DNA of 64,000 nt from Bacteroidia bacterium (lineage in GTDB: Bacteria; Bacteroidota; Bacteroidia; M30B66). The translations under genes were made by a program, and so were the position numbers. This document shows, one piece after another, positions 9,101 to 17,561 of this stretch. The stretch's first letter is position 1, and the number at the start of each line of letters is the position of its first letter. Location of the stretch: contig JAGYKL010000015.1 of NCBI GenBank assembly GCA_018401705.1, positions 29,813 through 93,812 of the forward strand, read 5' to 3'. The notes beneath the pieces were generated by a model that was given only the letters and a program-made list of their open reading frames with translations, was not told the DNA's origin and searched no databases.

Positions 9101-9841
9101 TGCTCCTAGTGCACAATTAAAACCAACAGAAAGTAAATCAATATGAGAAACTGAAAAAAGGAATGCCTCAGCAGTTTGCCCGGTTAAAGTTCTACCCGAT
9201 TGATCGGTGATTGTGCCTGATACCATAACTGGAATCCGAATGCCTATTTTCTCACAATAAGAATCTATAGCAAATAGAGCGGCCTTGCAATTTAGAGTAT
9301 CGAATACGGTCTCAACGAGTAACATATCTACACCACCGTCAATTAGACCTCGAATTTGCTCAGTGTAGGCTTCCACTAATTGATCGAATGTAATAGCTCG
9401 ATAGCCGGGGTCGTTTACATCAGGAGAAATGCTTGCAGTTCTGTTAGTTGGGCCGACAGAGCCAGCAACAAATCTAGGTTTATGAGGAGTTAATGCTGTG
9501 AATTTATCGGCAGCAGCCTTTGCAATTTTGGCCGATTCTAAATTAAGCTCATAAACAATGTGTTCGAGATTATAGTCAGCTTGAGCGATTGAGGTTCCGC
9601 TGAAAGTATTGGTTTCTGCAATATCAGCTCCTGCTTCAAAATAAGCTTCGTGAATAGCTTGAATAACATCAGGTCGAGTTAGTGACAAAAGGTCATTATT
9701 GCCTTTAAGAGAAGATTCATGATTTTCAAAATGTCCCTTCCTAAAATCCTCCTCTTCAAGCGAATACCGCTGAATCATTGTTCCCATGGCTCCGTCCAGA
9801 ACCAAAATTCTTGATTTTAATTGCTCAAGTAGATTACTCAT
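6140..9841 (-). CDS. metH: Cobalamin-dependent methionine synthase
   Basis: 1233 residues, full length for MetH. It transfers the methyl group of methyltetrahydrofolate to homocysteine by way of methylcobalamin. Domains in order: homocysteine-binding barrel (about 1-325) with the zinc ligands Cys243 (GFNCALG) and Cys306-Cys307 (GGCCGTT); pterin-binding domain (about 345-620, [18 protein letters not shown]); cobalamin-binding cap and Rossmann domains (about 640-890) with the DVHDIGKN motif carrying the cobalt-ligating His; and the C-terminal AdoMet-dependent reactivation domain. The upstream leader holds a SAM-I riboswitch, so expression should fall when SAM is plentiful. No separate metF or betaine-type methyltransferase is adjacent. 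Overall assignment is secure. Confidence 0.97.
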   Translation of the reverse strand: MSNLLEQLKSRILVLDGAMGTMIQRYSLEEEDFRKGHFENHESSLKGNNDLLSLTRPDVIQAIHEAYFEAGADIAETNTFSGTSIAQADYNLEHIVYELNLESAKIAKAAADKFTALTPHKPRFVAGSVGPTNRTASISPDVNDPGYRAITFDQLVEAYTEQIRGLIDGGVDMLLVETVFDTLNCKAALFAIDSYCEKIGIRIPVMVSGTITDQSGRTLTGQTAEAFLFSVSHIDLLSVGFNCALGARQLKPYIETLAKNAKFRISAHPNAGLPNAFGEYDESPEQMAEQIKEYLDSNFVNIIGGCCGTTPDHIRAIAKLAETYKPHQIPQNESLPFYSGLEPVTIRPETNFVNIGERTNVTGSRKFARLIREENYEEALTVALHQVEGGAQILDVNMDEGMLDSEAVMVKFLNLMASEPDIAKLPVMIDSSKWSVIEAGLKCVQGKSIVNSISLKEGEANFISQAKLVKRYGAAVVVMAFDEDGQADSYERRIQICKRAYTILTEQVHFPATDIIFDPNILTVATGIEEHNNYAVDFIKATRWIKENLPGVRVSGGVSNISFSFRGNDYVREAMHSAFLYHAIRAGLDMGIVNAGQLEVYEEIPKDLLELVEDVLLNRREDATERLVEFAETIKTKGKVQERDEAWRNLPVKERLTHALVKGIVEYIDADTEECRHLFNKPLEVIEGPLMAGMNHVGDLFGSGKMFLPQVVKSARVMKKAVAYLLPYIEAEKEEGVSNSNGTILMATVKGDVHDIGKNIVGVVLGCNNYEIVDMGVMVPYQRILDKAKEINADIIGLSGLITPSLDEMVTVAREMETQGFKIPLLIGGATTSKTHTAVKIAPNYSGPVVHVLDASRSVPVAGALIQDEQRPAFMASINEEYEKIRVQHAGRTSAKDYISIADARENKHHVDFNEGNIYVPEKPGITVFDNYDLSELAKYIDWTPFFSTWELHGKYPAILTDEVVGVEAQKLFNDAKQMLEQIIKEKWLTARGVIGIWPANSIGDDIEIYSSDARDEVLEVVHNLRQQNKKAKGQANYCLSDFVAPKESQLNDYIGGFAVTAGIGIEEHVARFEANHDDYNAILLKALADRLAEAFAERLHQRVRKEYWGFAKNESLDNDQLIHEKYQGIRPAPGYPACPDHTEKELLFSLLNATQNTGITLTESFAMYPTAAVSGWYFSHPESKYFGLGKIKKDQVDEYAQRKNKSISEMERWLSPVLSYDIQAVSASAVEG

Positions 9842-9918
9842 TCACACCTTTTCTGTGCTCATTCAGCAACTTATTTTAACCGCAATTATTAAAGAAAAGA
9901 TGGGATACATGTATCATT

Positions 9919-10018
9919 CTTATCTTCTCTCAATAATGAGATAGGAATTAGCACCTTTACGCCATGCGTAGGTTGCCAAGACTTCTTAGGGCCTATTCCC
10001 TCGGTCTTTCTGGATAAG
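9919..10018 (-). promoter_or_regulatory. SAM-I (S-box) riboswitch upstream of metH
   Basis: Read on the minus strand from 10018 to 9919, the leader begins CTTATC and ends GATAAG, which close the P1 helix. Between them are the conserved S-box blocks in the right order: GAGGGAATAGGCCC, then TTGGCAACC, then AAGGTGCTAATTCC. It lies 77 bases upstream of the metH ATG. Known members of the class bind S-adenosylmethionine and switch off methionine genes. The 77-base stretch before the start contains a 12-base palindrome (9904-9915) but no convincing terminator, so translational control or a less obvious expression platform is likely. Confidence 0.93.
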
Positions 10019-10043
10019 TAAACTGCAATGAACGATTCGATTG

Positions 10044-10051
10044 CAAAAGTA
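10044..10051 (-). promoter_or_regulatory. Putative -7 box of the metH/riboswitch transcript
   Basis: The minus strand reads TACTTTTG, a perfect TAnnTTTG match, ending 25 bases before the 5' end of the riboswitch. A T-rich -33 candidate (GTTT) sits about 22 bases further upstream. The promoter overlaps the region around the stop codon of the zinc-ribbon gene, whose coding sequence ends at 10054. Confidence 0.5.
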
Positions 10052-10053
10052 AT

Positions 10054-10434
10054 TCAAACATCTTTACGATAAACATATTCTGCATCTTCTTTAACAAGAA
10101 ACAATTCATTTTTACGTTTCTTGGTATATCCTACCTCGTAGCAGAAAATGGCTGCATTGCCTGAAGAATCTTCAATTTGATGAGTAAAAAAATTAAAATT
10201 AAAGCCTCGAGCTTTTAAGTAATTTTCAGAAATAGAATCTCTATTTCTAAGAGTGCAACTTATGAGAATACTTCTATTTCTTGAAAGTATTCTGTTGACC
10301 TCCCTTACCGTTCTGCCTCCAGACAGACGTTCTTTGTTATGAAAAGAATTTCGACATAAATCAGAACAATACTTCTTATCGCTTCTTCCTCGAACTTGCT
10401 TGCCACATTCAGGGCATGATTTAATAAATTCCAT
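10054..10434 (-). CDS. Zinc-ribbon protein of unknown function
   Basis: 126 residues. The N-terminus has a treble-clef/zinc-ribbon motif with Cys7, Cys10, Cys23 and Cys27 in the context CPECGKQVRGRSDKKYCSDLC, close to the motif of small uncharacterised zinc-ribbon proteins common in Bacteroidota. The following 95 residues (RTVREVNRILSRNRSIL, then LKARGFNFNFFTHQIEDSSG, then CYEVGY) probably form a compact alpha/beta domain that I do not recognise. It is cytoplasmic, with no helix long enough to span a membrane. It lies directly upstream of metH in the same direction, but metH appears to have its own promoter and riboswitch. Confidence 0.7.
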   Translation of the reverse strand: MEFIKSCPECGKQVRGRSDKKYCSDLCRNSFHNKERLSGGRTVREVNRILSRNRSILISCTLRNRDSISENYLKARGFNFNFFTHQIEDSSGNAAIFCYEVGYTKKRKNELFLVKEDAEYVYRKDV

Positions 10435-10623
10435 AATGATACTTTTAAATAGGTGATATAAATAATATTAGGCAAAATATAAAATATCCCTAAAGAGCAA
10501 AAGAACTGTTAATAACTTCCTCCACCATAACCTTTTTAATACAATTTATTATCATTAATAGACATTAATTAATTTTAAACGTATACAAACGGTTAATATT
10601 AGATAAATGGCAAGAAGGTGAAT

Positions 10624-10631
10624 TATGTTTG
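10624..10631 (+). promoter_or_regulatory. Putative -7 box of ssb
   Basis: TATGTTTG is a perfect TAnnTTTG match, 67 bases before the ssb ATG. No clear TTG lies at the -33 position. The implied leader contains the ten-base palindrome GGGTGCACCC at 10659-10668, a possible operator or short hairpin. The rest of the 264-base gap (10435-10698) is AT-rich and I see nothing else in it. Confidence 0.4.
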
Positions 10632-10698
10632 CCTCAGATATCTAACGGAACAAATCATGGGTGCACCCTTGTATCATTTCAACTTAAATTAATTCAAC

Positions 10699-11061
10699 AT
10701 GAAAAATCTTAGAAACTCAGTGAGGCTTATTGGTAATTTAGGGGCTACCCCAGAAATTCGCGAATTACCAAGCGGTAAAAAAATGGCTAAAATGGCTATT
10801 GCAACAACAGAACGTTACAAAGACGGAGATGGTAAATATGTTAACGAGACTCAATGGCATCAGCTAATTGCTTGGGGCAAATCAGTTGATTATATAGCCA
10901 AATACCTTGACAAAGGTCAAGAAGTAGCTGTGGAGGGTAAATTGGTTAACAGATCCTACACAGATAAAGAAGGTATTAAGAAATACATATCAGAGATAAA
11001 TGTATCTGAAATAACAAAAACAGGAAGTCTAAATAAAAAAGCTGAATCTACAGCTGGTTGA
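10699..11061 (+). CDS. ssb: Single-stranded DNA-binding protein
   Basis: 120 residues. An OB fold occupies residues 1-105 with the classical SSB opening NSVRLIGNLGATPEIRELPSGKKMAKMAIAT, the ETQWHQLIAWGK motif and the KGQEVAVEGKL strand. It binds single-stranded DNA during replication and repair. The C-terminal tail is short (EITKTGSLNKKAESTAG) and lacks the acidic DDDIPF-type end that recruits partner proteins in many SSBs, so this may be a secondary, short SSB rather than the main replicative copy. It is a single-gene unit followed by a strong terminator. Confidence 0.92.
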   Translation: MKNLRNSVRLIGNLGATPEIRELPSGKKMAKMAIATTERYKDGDGKYVNETQWHQLIAWGKSVDYIAKYLDKGQEVAVEGKLVNRSYTDKEGIKKYISEINVSEITKTGSLNKKAESTAG

Positions 11062-11070
11062 TAAAAGTAG

Positions 11071-11129
11071 AAGTGGTAAGGTTGGCATCAGGACTTGTTG
11101 GCCGTCGGTGATGCCCCTTCCACTTTTTT
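11071..11129. terminator. Terminator hairpin between ssb and a convergent gene
   Basis: A long imperfect inverted repeat: AAGTGGTAAGG...GGCATCA on the left pairs with TGATGCC...CCTTCCACTT on the right, followed by a run of seven T (11123-11129). It serves ssb on the plus strand and touches the stop codon of the leftward gene at 11131. It lacks a T-run for that strand. Confidence 0.75.
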
Positions 11130-11130
11130 A

Positions 11131-11583
11131 TTAATTTGATACTACTTTATTGTCGTCCCAAACTGTAGCTCCTTCTAAAAGATACTCTTCTAACCTAGCA
11201 GGGCCTTTTTTGACAGTAATTTTATCCATGAGGAATCTCACCTCACATTTTGCTTTTTCTTTTTCTTCAGGCGAAGCTCCTTTATCACTATTCTTCAAAC
11301 TCCCTAAGTGAGTTACATGTCCGTGTATTGTATCAACTTGTGAAAGTTGTATTTCGTACCATAGATCTTTAGAACCGGCATTAACAGACACTATGTTTTT
11401 CTTCTTATTCCAGTAAATGGTATAATCCATTGATTTAACACCTTCAGAGAACATTCTACTTTTACCAAGCATAGAAAATCTCACCTTAGAGCCTGTATAT
11501 TCGAAACCTTTCTTGCTTTTTTGAGCTGAAAGATTGAATGAAACAAGCAGAGAAAGCAGAATACTTGGAATAAGTTTATTCAT
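11131..11583 (-). CDS. Exported protein of unknown function
   Basis: 150 residues from the ATG at 11583; an in-frame TTG nine codons earlier is less likely because the signal peptide MNKLIPSILLSLLVSFNLSA begins at this ATG. The mature part has no recognised domain. It is rich in Lys and alternating beta-type segments (FEYTGSKVRFSMLGKSRMFS, then IYWNKKKNIVSVNAG, then YEIQLSQVDTIHGHVTHLG), suggesting a small beta-rich periplasmic or lipid-exposed protein. It converges with ssb and stands head to head with the DUF4199 gene. I do not recognise the family. Confidence 0.6.
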   Translation of the reverse strand: MNKLIPSILLSLLVSFNLSAQKSKKGFEYTGSKVRFSMLGKSRMFSEGVKSMDYTIYWNKKKNIVSVNAGSKDLWYEIQLSQVDTIHGHVTHLGSLKNSDKGASPEEKEKAKCEVRFLMDKITVKKGPARLEEYLLEGATVWDDNKVVSN

Positions 11584-11706
11584 AATAATTAAGGTTAGTA
11601 AGGTTTTCAAAAGTATGAAAAACTCGCGAAAATTGATGTGAACGTAAGATTCTGCATGATATTAATATTTATTTATAACTTTCAGCGAGCAGCAAAACCA
11701 ATTCAC

Positions 11707-12222
11707 ATGACTATTAAGCCCGAAATTAGGTTTGGATTACTTTGTGCTATCTGCATGATTATATGGACTTTAATTCAATATCTAGCAGGTTTTCACACTA
11801 AATATCTTTATTGGGGTCAGTACACTGGTTACTTGTCATTTCTACTGATTTTGTATTTTCTATATCGCGGATTGAATGAGAAAATGCGAGATAGACCCGA
11901 AAGATTTACAATCAGGCGGGGCATGAGAGAAGGTATAATTCAGTTAATGATTACAGCTTCAATTACATCTATTTTCATGTTTTTTTATGACTATAAGATT
12001 AATCCCTTGTGGGTTGAAGACATGATTAGTTTTCAAAGAACTAATGGAAATTCTACTAAGTATTTTCTAAGGTTCGCGAATGATCCTGAGGCACAGGCTA
12101 TAGTAATGAGTAATACAGAAACTCATTTATGCCTATATTTTCTATCAATTCTTATTGTAGGAGCTAGTATGAGCTTCATGCTTTCGGCAATACTGCAAAG
12201 CAGAAAAGTAGCTAATCAATAG
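11707..12222 (+). CDS. DUF4199 family membrane protein
   Basis: 171 residues from the ATG at 11707; a GTG at 11638 in the same frame would add 23 residues of unlikely sequence. Four predicted membrane helices (about residues 8-27, 36-53, 77-97 and 141-163), with the order helix, WGQYTGYLSFLLI, an RRGMREG cytoplasmic turn, then a soluble loop with FANDPEAQA before the last helix. This layout and the G-x-x-x-G-hydrophobic pattern match the DUF4199 family found mainly in Bacteroidota, of unknown function. It ends 11 bases from the convergent gene at 12234. Confidence 0.68.
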   Translation: MTIKPEIRFGLLCAICMIIWTLIQYLAGFHTKYLYWGQYTGYLSFLLILYFLYRGLNEKMRDRPERFTIRRGMREGIIQLMITASITSIFMFFYDYKINPLWVEDMISFQRTNGNSTKYFLRFANDPEAQAIVMSNTETHLCLYFLSILIVGASMSFMLSAILQSRKVANQ

Positions 12223-12233
12223 AGTTTTTAAGT

Positions 12234-13337
12234 TTAAAACTTAAAGCCTGCTTCGATACGTAAACCGATATCGTTTTTGTAAACATCGGAAGAAAAGATT
12301 CGCTCATAGATTCCGGCCCCTAAAAAGAAACCAAATCTACTTCTCGAAATAAAATAGAAGCTCTGAGATGCCTCGCCCCCAAAAACTATACTAGTTGATG
12401 TTGTAGAAGTTTCGTCATTATTGATTCTCAAAAGTTCCTCACTTCCTCCAACAGCGTTGATTCCAAATACAAAATTAAAATCTTCTCCTAACTTTTTAAT
12501 TCCGCCACTTCCTAACTTAAAATAGCTAAACCTGATATTGTTCTTTTCGTCATAACCGGCTCTATTGAACAAACTAGGATCTACAGTAATTCTGTCAATT
12601 GCTAAATGAACAGGAATCATCCAGCCACGTCTTTGTCGAGTTGAAAAGCCCATATAAGATCCGCCCCAACCTTCTGCATTTGTGCCAAAAGCAGCATTGG
12701 CCATTAATAAGCTAACCCAATGATAATCTTCTGGAGTTAAAGTATTAGCAAGTATTTGAGATTGACGTGCAAGAATATTTTCTGCAGGCACAAAATTCAA
12801 TTCCGCAGATTGCCAATCGCTATTATTAAATGAAAGAATAACATTTTCAAGGACTTTACGAATGCGCCTCTCATGACCTGAAGTTACATCTACTCCATCC
12901 TCTTCACTGATAGCCTCTGTTTCAAAAACTTTGGCAAGTTGATTCCCTTCTCTTTTATAGAATTCGACCTTCATTTCAGCTTTTCCAGATTCTGAAGCAC
13001 CATTTGTTTTCTCAGAAATGTAGAGGAAGACAATCCTCATAACAATTGGCGTTTTTAGTGTATCTCGATTTAATGCGTATTGATAAAACTGGTTCAATGT
13101 TGGAGCAACCCCTCCCTTCAAATCGGCTTTTACTTTCTTGTTAAAAGCACCTTTCATGATAAAACCAATATCATTTTGATTTCCCCGGCCGTCTACAACT
13201 GTCTCTAAATAATATGATTGATTTGGTAATCTTATGAGTGAACTTTTTAACTCAATAAGCTCATTTTGCGCATTAAGACCTCCATTTGAGAGAAATAAAA
13301 AAACTGCAGAAATGAATACGTAAATATACTTTGACAC
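12234..13337 (-). CDS. Exported protein of unknown function, beta-rich
   Basis: 367 residues when started at GTG 13337, which gives a clean signal peptide (MSKYIYVFISAVFLFLSNGGLNAQ). The frame is open up to 13427, overlapping the stop of the upstream gene by 20 bases, but the extra 30 residues look non-native. The mature protein is dominated by beta strands, ends in phenylalanine (GFKF), and its last 150 residues alternate polar and aromatic residues (FGFFLGAGIYERIF), so it may be an outer-membrane barrel. No family recognised. It is probably co-transcribed with the DUF4476 gene upstream. Confidence 0.6.
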   Translation of the reverse strand: MSKYIYVFISAVFLFLSNGGLNAQNELIELKSSLIRLPNQSYYLETVVDGRGNQNDIGFIMKGAFNKKVKADLKGGVAPTLNQFYQYALNRDTLKTPIVMRIVFLYISEKTNGASESGKAEMKVEFYKREGNQLAKVFETEAISEEDGVDVTSGHERRIRKVLENVILSFNNSDWQSAELNFVPAENILARQSQILANTLTPEDYHWVSLLMANAAFGTNAEGWGGSYMGFSTRQRRGWMIPVHLAIDRITVDPSLFNRAGYDEKNNIRFSYFKLGSGGIKKLGEDFNFVFGINAVGGSEELLRINNDETSTTSTSIVFGGEASQSFYFISRSRFGFFLGAGIYERIFSSDVYKNDIGLRIEAGFKF

Positions 13338-13407
13338 GCCTTTGCGTTTAATTTTTAAAGATTCCAAATGTAAAGCAGTTAGCTGAATTTCAAGAAATAA
13401 TTTACAA

Positions 13408-14532
13408 TTAATTCTTCCTTGAAGCAATATAATTGCTCAATGCCTGACGATCCATAGACGAACTAATTAACGGACTTAACTCAAAAAAGTAATTGTCTTT
13501 ATCTTTAACATAATCATAGGCAAATTTACTAAGGTTAAGCTTATCTGATGAAGCACTAAATAACTTAACAAGCTCTTTTATTTGCTGCGAAGAATAGCAA
13601 TTATAAGCAGGCAGTTGATCCTTTGCTATACTAAGTCGAGATGAAGATGAATTCTCCTGAGCCAGTATACTGCGAATTTGAGAAAACTTATTATCAGTTA
13701 ATTCACAAGGAATTGGCACAGGCTGTCCGACTGTTGCTCTCAAATTATTAACATATGCCATTAAAGCTGTTCTGTTTGGAATGAATGAAAACACCTCTAC
13801 TGCAGCGTCAAAATTAGCTTCATCATAGATTCGCATGTATGCAGCTTGTAAAAACGTTAAGCGGTTTTGTTCTACTTGTAGTAAAGTAGAAGTTTTCATG
13901 CTTTGAGCTGTTGTTAAACAAGAGTTGGATGCCAAATTCATTGCAAATTGAAGCTTAAGAGCTTCAGTGCTTTGCATAGCAATTTCTCTTACAAAAACGA
14001 TGAAATCGCCTTCAGACAGAGGCAGATTGCAATTGTGATTACCCTGATATACAAATGGATTCGGGTAATTCATTGATGGAAAGGACACCTGAACTGGCTG
14101 CTGAATTACAGGTTGAACTTGCACTTGCTGGGTTGTACTTTGATTCTCCGATTGTTCATGAACATAATCATGATACCTAAATGCTGTTGAAAAATAAGCG
14201 AAAGCATTGTATACATCATAAACATCTTCCTTATTAACAAGCTGAGGGTAAGCAACTATGGCTAAATCTAACTTATCTATATCTTCACCAAACATGCTCA
14301 AAAGATCAAGCAATTGAAAAGTATTTAAGCAGCTGGTTTTTACAGCACTAATCGCAGTCCTGTATCTATCTCCAGAGTTTACTCTTGAAGAAACATTGCG
14401 TTTTATTTGTTGAAACTGAGAAGCGGATATTGCTGTTGGACAGTTTAGTCGAACATTATTTTGCCCGAAAGAAAAATGCGGTGTTATGCACAAAAACACC
14501 ATTAGTATAAAGGCAACACTTAAGCGAATCAT
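13408..14532 (-). CDS. Secreted protein with three DUF4476 repeats
   Basis: 374 residues from the ATG at 14532 (signal peptide MIRLSVAFILMVFLCITPHF, cleaved near SFGQ); an ATG at 14571 would add 13 residues ahead of it. Three repeats of about 85 residues each start with a Cys (NCPTAISASQFQQI; NCNLPLSEGDFIVFV; PCELTDNKFSQIRSI), have a second Cys about 30 residues later (TSCLNT, NSCLTT, YNCYSS), and end with a helix pattern DxLxLAxxAYxxVxDxxNF. This is the DUF4476 pattern, Bacteroidota-rich and of unknown function. A Gln/Val-rich linker separates repeats one and two. It sits upstream of a beta-rich exported protein in the same direction. Confidence 0.75.
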   Translation of the reverse strand: MIRLSVAFILMVFLCITPHFSFGQNNVRLNCPTAISASQFQQIKRNVSSRVNSGDRYRTAISAVKTSCLNTFQLLDLLSMFGEDIDKLDLAIVAYPQLVNKEDVYDVYNAFAYFSTAFRYHDYVHEQSENQSTTQQVQVQPVIQQPVQVSFPSMNYPNPFVYQGNHNCNLPLSEGDFIVFVREIAMQSTEALKLQFAMNLASNSCLTTAQSMKTSTLLQVEQNRLTFLQAAYMRIYDEANFDAAVEVFSFIPNRTALMAYVNNLRATVGQPVPIPCELTDNKFSQIRSILAQENSSSSRLSIAKDQLPAYNCYSSQQIKELVKLFSASSDKLNLSKFAYDYVKDKDNYFFELSPLISSSMDRQALSNYIASRKN

Positions 14533-14626
14533 GAATTCATTTATATTTATGGCTTGCAAGTTAATATTCATTTTTGAGTTAAGCTGATGATTGTAGTTTA
14601 TTCAAAGCTATTTTAGTAATATTCAT

Positions 14627-14634
14627 TAGGTTTG
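14627..14634 (+). promoter_or_regulatory. Putative -7 box of gcvT
   Basis: TAGGTTTG matches TAnnTTTG perfectly and ends 25 bases before the gcvT ATG. No TTG lies at the expected -33 spacing, so confidence is limited. The box lies in the 88-base gap between gcvT and the divergent upstream frame. Confidence 0.4.
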
Positions 14635-14659
14635 CAGCCTTAAACTGCAAAATTTTCAG

Positions 14660-15766
14660 ATGGAAACAAATACTCAAGTAAAACGCACTCCTTTTTACAA
14701 TAAACATGTTGAAGCTCATGCTAAGATTCTTCCATTTGCAGGTTATGAGATGCCAATTACCTATTCTGGAGTTATTGAAGAACACGAGTGTGTAAGACAA
14801 AGAGCTGGACTTTTTGATGTTAGTCACATGGGAGAATTTATTCTCAGAGGTCCTCATGCGCTCGACTTGATACAAAAAACAACCAGTAATGATGCTTCAA
14901 AGCTTATTGATGGCAAGGTTCAGTACTCATGCTTTCCTAATCGCCAAGGAGGTATTGTGGATGACCTTTTGGTTTACAGAATAAAAGAAGACCAATATAT
15001 GCTAGTTGTCAACGCTTCTAATATTGAAAAGGATTGGAACTGGCTTAAAGAAAACGACGAATGGAATGTTGAAATGGAAGATATTTCTGAACGTACTGCC
15101 CTACTTGCTCTGCAAGGACCCAAAGCAGTTGACATTCTTAAGAAATTGACTCAGACAGATGTTGCTTCAATGGCTTATTATACTTTTGAAAGAGGTAGTT
15201 TAAATGATACCCCTAATGTTTTAATATCTGCAACCGGCTATACCGGTGCAGGAGGATTTGAGTTGTACTTCGATCAAAGTCAAGCAAGTAAAATATGGGA
15301 TGCAATTATGGAAGCAGGCAATGAGTTCGGGCTTCAACCTGCGGGTCTAGCTGCAAGAGACACATTAAGACTTGAAATGGGATTCTGTTTATATGGTAAT
15401 GACATCAATGATAATACTTCTCCAATTGAAGCTGGCTTAGGATGGATAACCAAGTTTACCAAAGAATTCATAAACAAGGATGCGCTGTTAAACCAAAAAA
15501 CAGAAGGTGTAAAGCAAAAACTAGTTGCATTTGAACTTGTAGACAAAGGTGTTCCTAGGAAAGATTATCTCATTTATAATTCGGAAGGCTCAGAAATAGG
15601 AATTGTTACATCTGGTACTATGTCTCCATCAACAAAGAAAGCGATAGGCATGGGCTATGTTCTTAGCGAATATTCTAAGCTGGAAAGTGATATTTATGTT
15701 GCAGTGAGGGACAAAAAGCTAAAAGCCGTAGTAGTAAAATTGCCTTTTTATAAGCAACCGGCATAA
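14660..15766 (+). CDS. gcvT: Glycine cleavage system aminomethyltransferase (T protein)
   Basis: 368 residues, normal length. It takes the aminomethyl group from lipoylated H protein to tetrahydrofolate, releasing ammonia and giving 5,10-methylenetetrahydrofolate. The motif DVSHMGE lies at residues 53-59 and the catalytic Asp at position 101 (GGIVDDLLVYR), the same number as in characterised GcvT. The GYTGAGGFELY motif and a C-terminal folate-domain strand (GIVTSGTMSPS) complete the family pattern. The other gcv genes are not adjacent. It is followed after 18 bases by comB, so the two may be co-transcribed. Confidence 0.96.
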   Translation: METNTQVKRTPFYNKHVEAHAKILPFAGYEMPITYSGVIEEHECVRQRAGLFDVSHMGEFILRGPHALDLIQKTTSNDASKLIDGKVQYSCFPNRQGGIVDDLLVYRIKEDQYMLVVNASNIEKDWNWLKENDEWNVEMEDISERTALLALQGPKAVDILKKLTQTDVASMAYYTFERGSLNDTPNVLISATGYTGAGGFELYFDQSQASKIWDAIMEAGNEFGLQPAGLAARDTLRLEMGFCLYGNDINDNTSPIEAGLGWITKFTKEFINKDALLNQKTEGVKQKLVAFELVDKGVPRKDYLIYNSEGSEIGIVTSGTMSPSTKKAIGMGYVLSEYSKLESDIYVAVRDKKLKAVVVKLPFYKQPA

Positions 15767-15784
15767 TTGATTTGAAAAATTAAT

Positions 15785-16546
15785 ATGAAGGAAATTAAAG
15801 GATTAAGTATACAAACATGCTATTCACCAGCCTTGTATCCACTGTTCCATGAAGAAAATTCTATAGTTGTAGCGGTTGACATTTTGAGGGCAACTTCTGC
15901 TATTTGTGCAGCATTTGAGAATGGAGTAGAGAAAATGATTCCAGTTGCGAGTATTACTGAAGCACAGAAATATAAAGACCAGGGCTATCTAGTTGCAGCT
16001 GAGCGCAACGCTGTTAAGCTTGAGGGTTTTGATTTTGGAAATTCTCCGCAGCATTATCTCAATTCGGATATTCAAGGAAAAACGATAGTAATATCTACAA
16101 CTAATGGCACTCAAGCAATAGAAGCTGCTAAAGGAAAGGCCGAGATTATTGTTGGTTCTTTCTTAAATATTTCTGAAGTCGCCTCTTGGTTATTAGAGCA
16201 GAGAAAGAATGTTATTATTCTCTGTGCAGGATGGAAGAACAAATTCAACATGGAAGACTCCATCTTTGCTGGTGCATTAAGCTTAATGCTCTTGAAAGAC
16301 GAAGAGTTTTATACATTATGTGATTCGACTATTGCAGCGGGTTATCTTTATAACATTGCAAAAGATGATATGTATGGGTTTCTTGGAAAATCTTCGCACA
16401 GACATCGCCTAAAAAACCTCGAACTAGAAGATGATATTCGCTTTTGCTTGCAAAAGGATATTTACACTTGCTTGCCAATATATCGCAACGGAAGCTTAAT
16501 AAATTTGAAGGAAGCAGAGGTAGAAGACAGCACAAACAAAGTTTAG
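15785..16546 (+). CDS. comB: 2-phosphosulfolactate phosphatase family protein
   Basis: 253 residues. It matches ComB, a magnesium-dependent phosphatase with a novel fold. The N-terminal strand VVAVDILRATSAICAAFENG (residues about 28-47), the AERNAVKLEGFDFGNSP motif (about 72-88), the STTNGTQAI segment (about 107) and the ILCAGW...EDSIFAGA stretch (about 145-165) are family signatures. In archaea and some bacteria it converts 2-phosphosulfolactate to sulfolactate. In Bacteroidota the pathway is unclear, and a link to sulfonolipid or sulfolactate metabolism would be inference. Its 3' end is followed after 29 bases by the ATG of the phospholipase-like gene. Confidence 0.9.
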   Translation: MKEIKGLSIQTCYSPALYPLFHEENSIVVAVDILRATSAICAAFENGVEKMIPVASITEAQKYKDQGYLVAAERNAVKLEGFDFGNSPQHYLNSDIQGKTIVISTTNGTQAIEAAKGKAEIIVGSFLNISEVASWLLEQRKNVIILCAGWKNKFNMEDSIFAGALSLMLLKDEEFYTLCDSTIAAGYLYNIAKDDMYGFLGKSSHRHRLKNLELEDDIRFCLQKDIYTCLPIYRNGSLINLKEAEVEDSTNKV

Positions 16547-16575
16547 CGCTTAGCTGTTTATACGTATATTTGAGT

Positions 16576-17556
16576 ATGTTAAAAAGGGTAATACTAGCTA
16601 GTTCGATTTTAATAATTGGATTGTGCATTTCTATACCGATGGTATCAGGATGGGGTTTCTTTGCTCATAAAGAAATAAACAGAGTAGCAGTATTTACATT
16701 ACCTCCAGAGTTGTTTGGTTTTTACAAGCGTAATATTGAGTTTATTACTGAACATGCTGTTGATCCAGATAAAAGAAGATATGCAGTAAAGGGAGAAGCT
16801 CCCAGACATTTCATAGATTTAGACAGATATGGAGTATCTCCGCTGGACTCTGTTCCTAAAAATTGGGCAGATGCAGTAAAAAAGTATTCTGAAGATACCT
16901 TAATGGAGCACGGGATTGTTCCTTGGCATATTGATGTGATGGTGAAGAGGTTGACTGCAGCGTTCAGAAGTAGCGACTTCGACAGGATTTTAAGAACATC
17001 AGCTGACCTTGGCCACTACATAGCTGATTCTCATGTGCCTTTGCACACCACTAAGAACTATAATGGACAATTAACTAATCAACGAGGTATCCATGGTTTT
17101 TGGGAATCGAGATTGCCAGAGCTCTTTAACGACGATTACGATTTTTTTGTAGGAAAAGCTGTTTATGTAGAAGATCCTCTTGCTCTTGCCTGGCTCACGG
17201 TAGCAGAAAGTTTTGCTGCCAAAGATTCGGTATTACTTTTCGAAGCTCAATTGAACAATCAGTATCCAAGTGATAAAAAATACAGCTTTGAAAATCGTGG
17301 AGCTAGCTTAATGAGAGTATATAGTGAAGAATATTCAAGAGAATATAATCTAATGCTTGATGGTATGGTTGAACGAAGAATGCGTAAAGCAATTATCACT
17401 GTTGGTAGTCTTTGGTTTACAGCTTGGGTAAATGCAGGTCAGCCAGATTTAGACCAATACAAAGACAAGAAAATTAGCCCAATTACTGAACAAGAGCTTG
17501 CTGAGCAAGAAATTATGTTTCAGAACGATAAGATTAAGGGCAGAAGTTGTGATTAA
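16576..17556 (+). CDS. Zinc-dependent phospholipase C / S1-P1 nuclease-fold secreted protein
   Basis: 326 residues from ATG 16576, chosen because a signal-anchor or signal peptide (VILASSILIIGLCISIPMVSG) starts immediately and the mature protein begins WGFFAHKEINR. The upstream in-frame extension to 16444 overlaps comB and is not plausible. The Trp start and conserved His/Asp residues (WGFFAHKEIN near 26; HFIDLDRYG near 88; DLGHYIADSHVPLHTTKNY near 137; GIHGFWE near 163) are the zinc-ligand segments of this fold, which cleaves phospholipids or nucleic acids. Proteins of this type in Bacteroidota are usually annotated as zinc-dependent phospholipase C; the substrate is unknown. It ends at a terminator shared with the convergent ribosomal operon. 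Confidence 0.8.
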   Translation: MLKRVILASSILIIGLCISIPMVSGWGFFAHKEINRVAVFTLPPELFGFYKRNIEFITEHAVDPDKRRYAVKGEAPRHFIDLDRYGVSPLDSVPKNWADAVKKYSEDTLMEHGIVPWHIDVMVKRLTAAFRSSDFDRILRTSADLGHYIADSHVPLHTTKNYNGQLTNQRGIHGFWESRLPELFNDDYDFFVGKAVYVEDPLALAWLTVAESFAAKDSVLLFEAQLNNQYPSDKKYSFENRGASLMRVYSEEYSREYNLMLDGMVERRMRKAIITVGSLWFTAWVNAGQPDLDQYKDKKISPITEQELAEQEIMFQNDKIKGRSCD

Positions 17557-17561
17557 AAAAA

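Noticed and set aside
9904..9915. GATACATGTATC palindrome as terminator of the metH leader
   Set aside because: Six base pairs with no loop cannot form an intrinsic terminator, and the following T-run is interrupted.
16444..16575. N-terminal extension of the phospholipase-like protein from TTG 16444
   Set aside because: It overlaps comB by 100 bases and places the signal peptide at residue 45; the ATG at 16576 starts exactly at the signal peptide.
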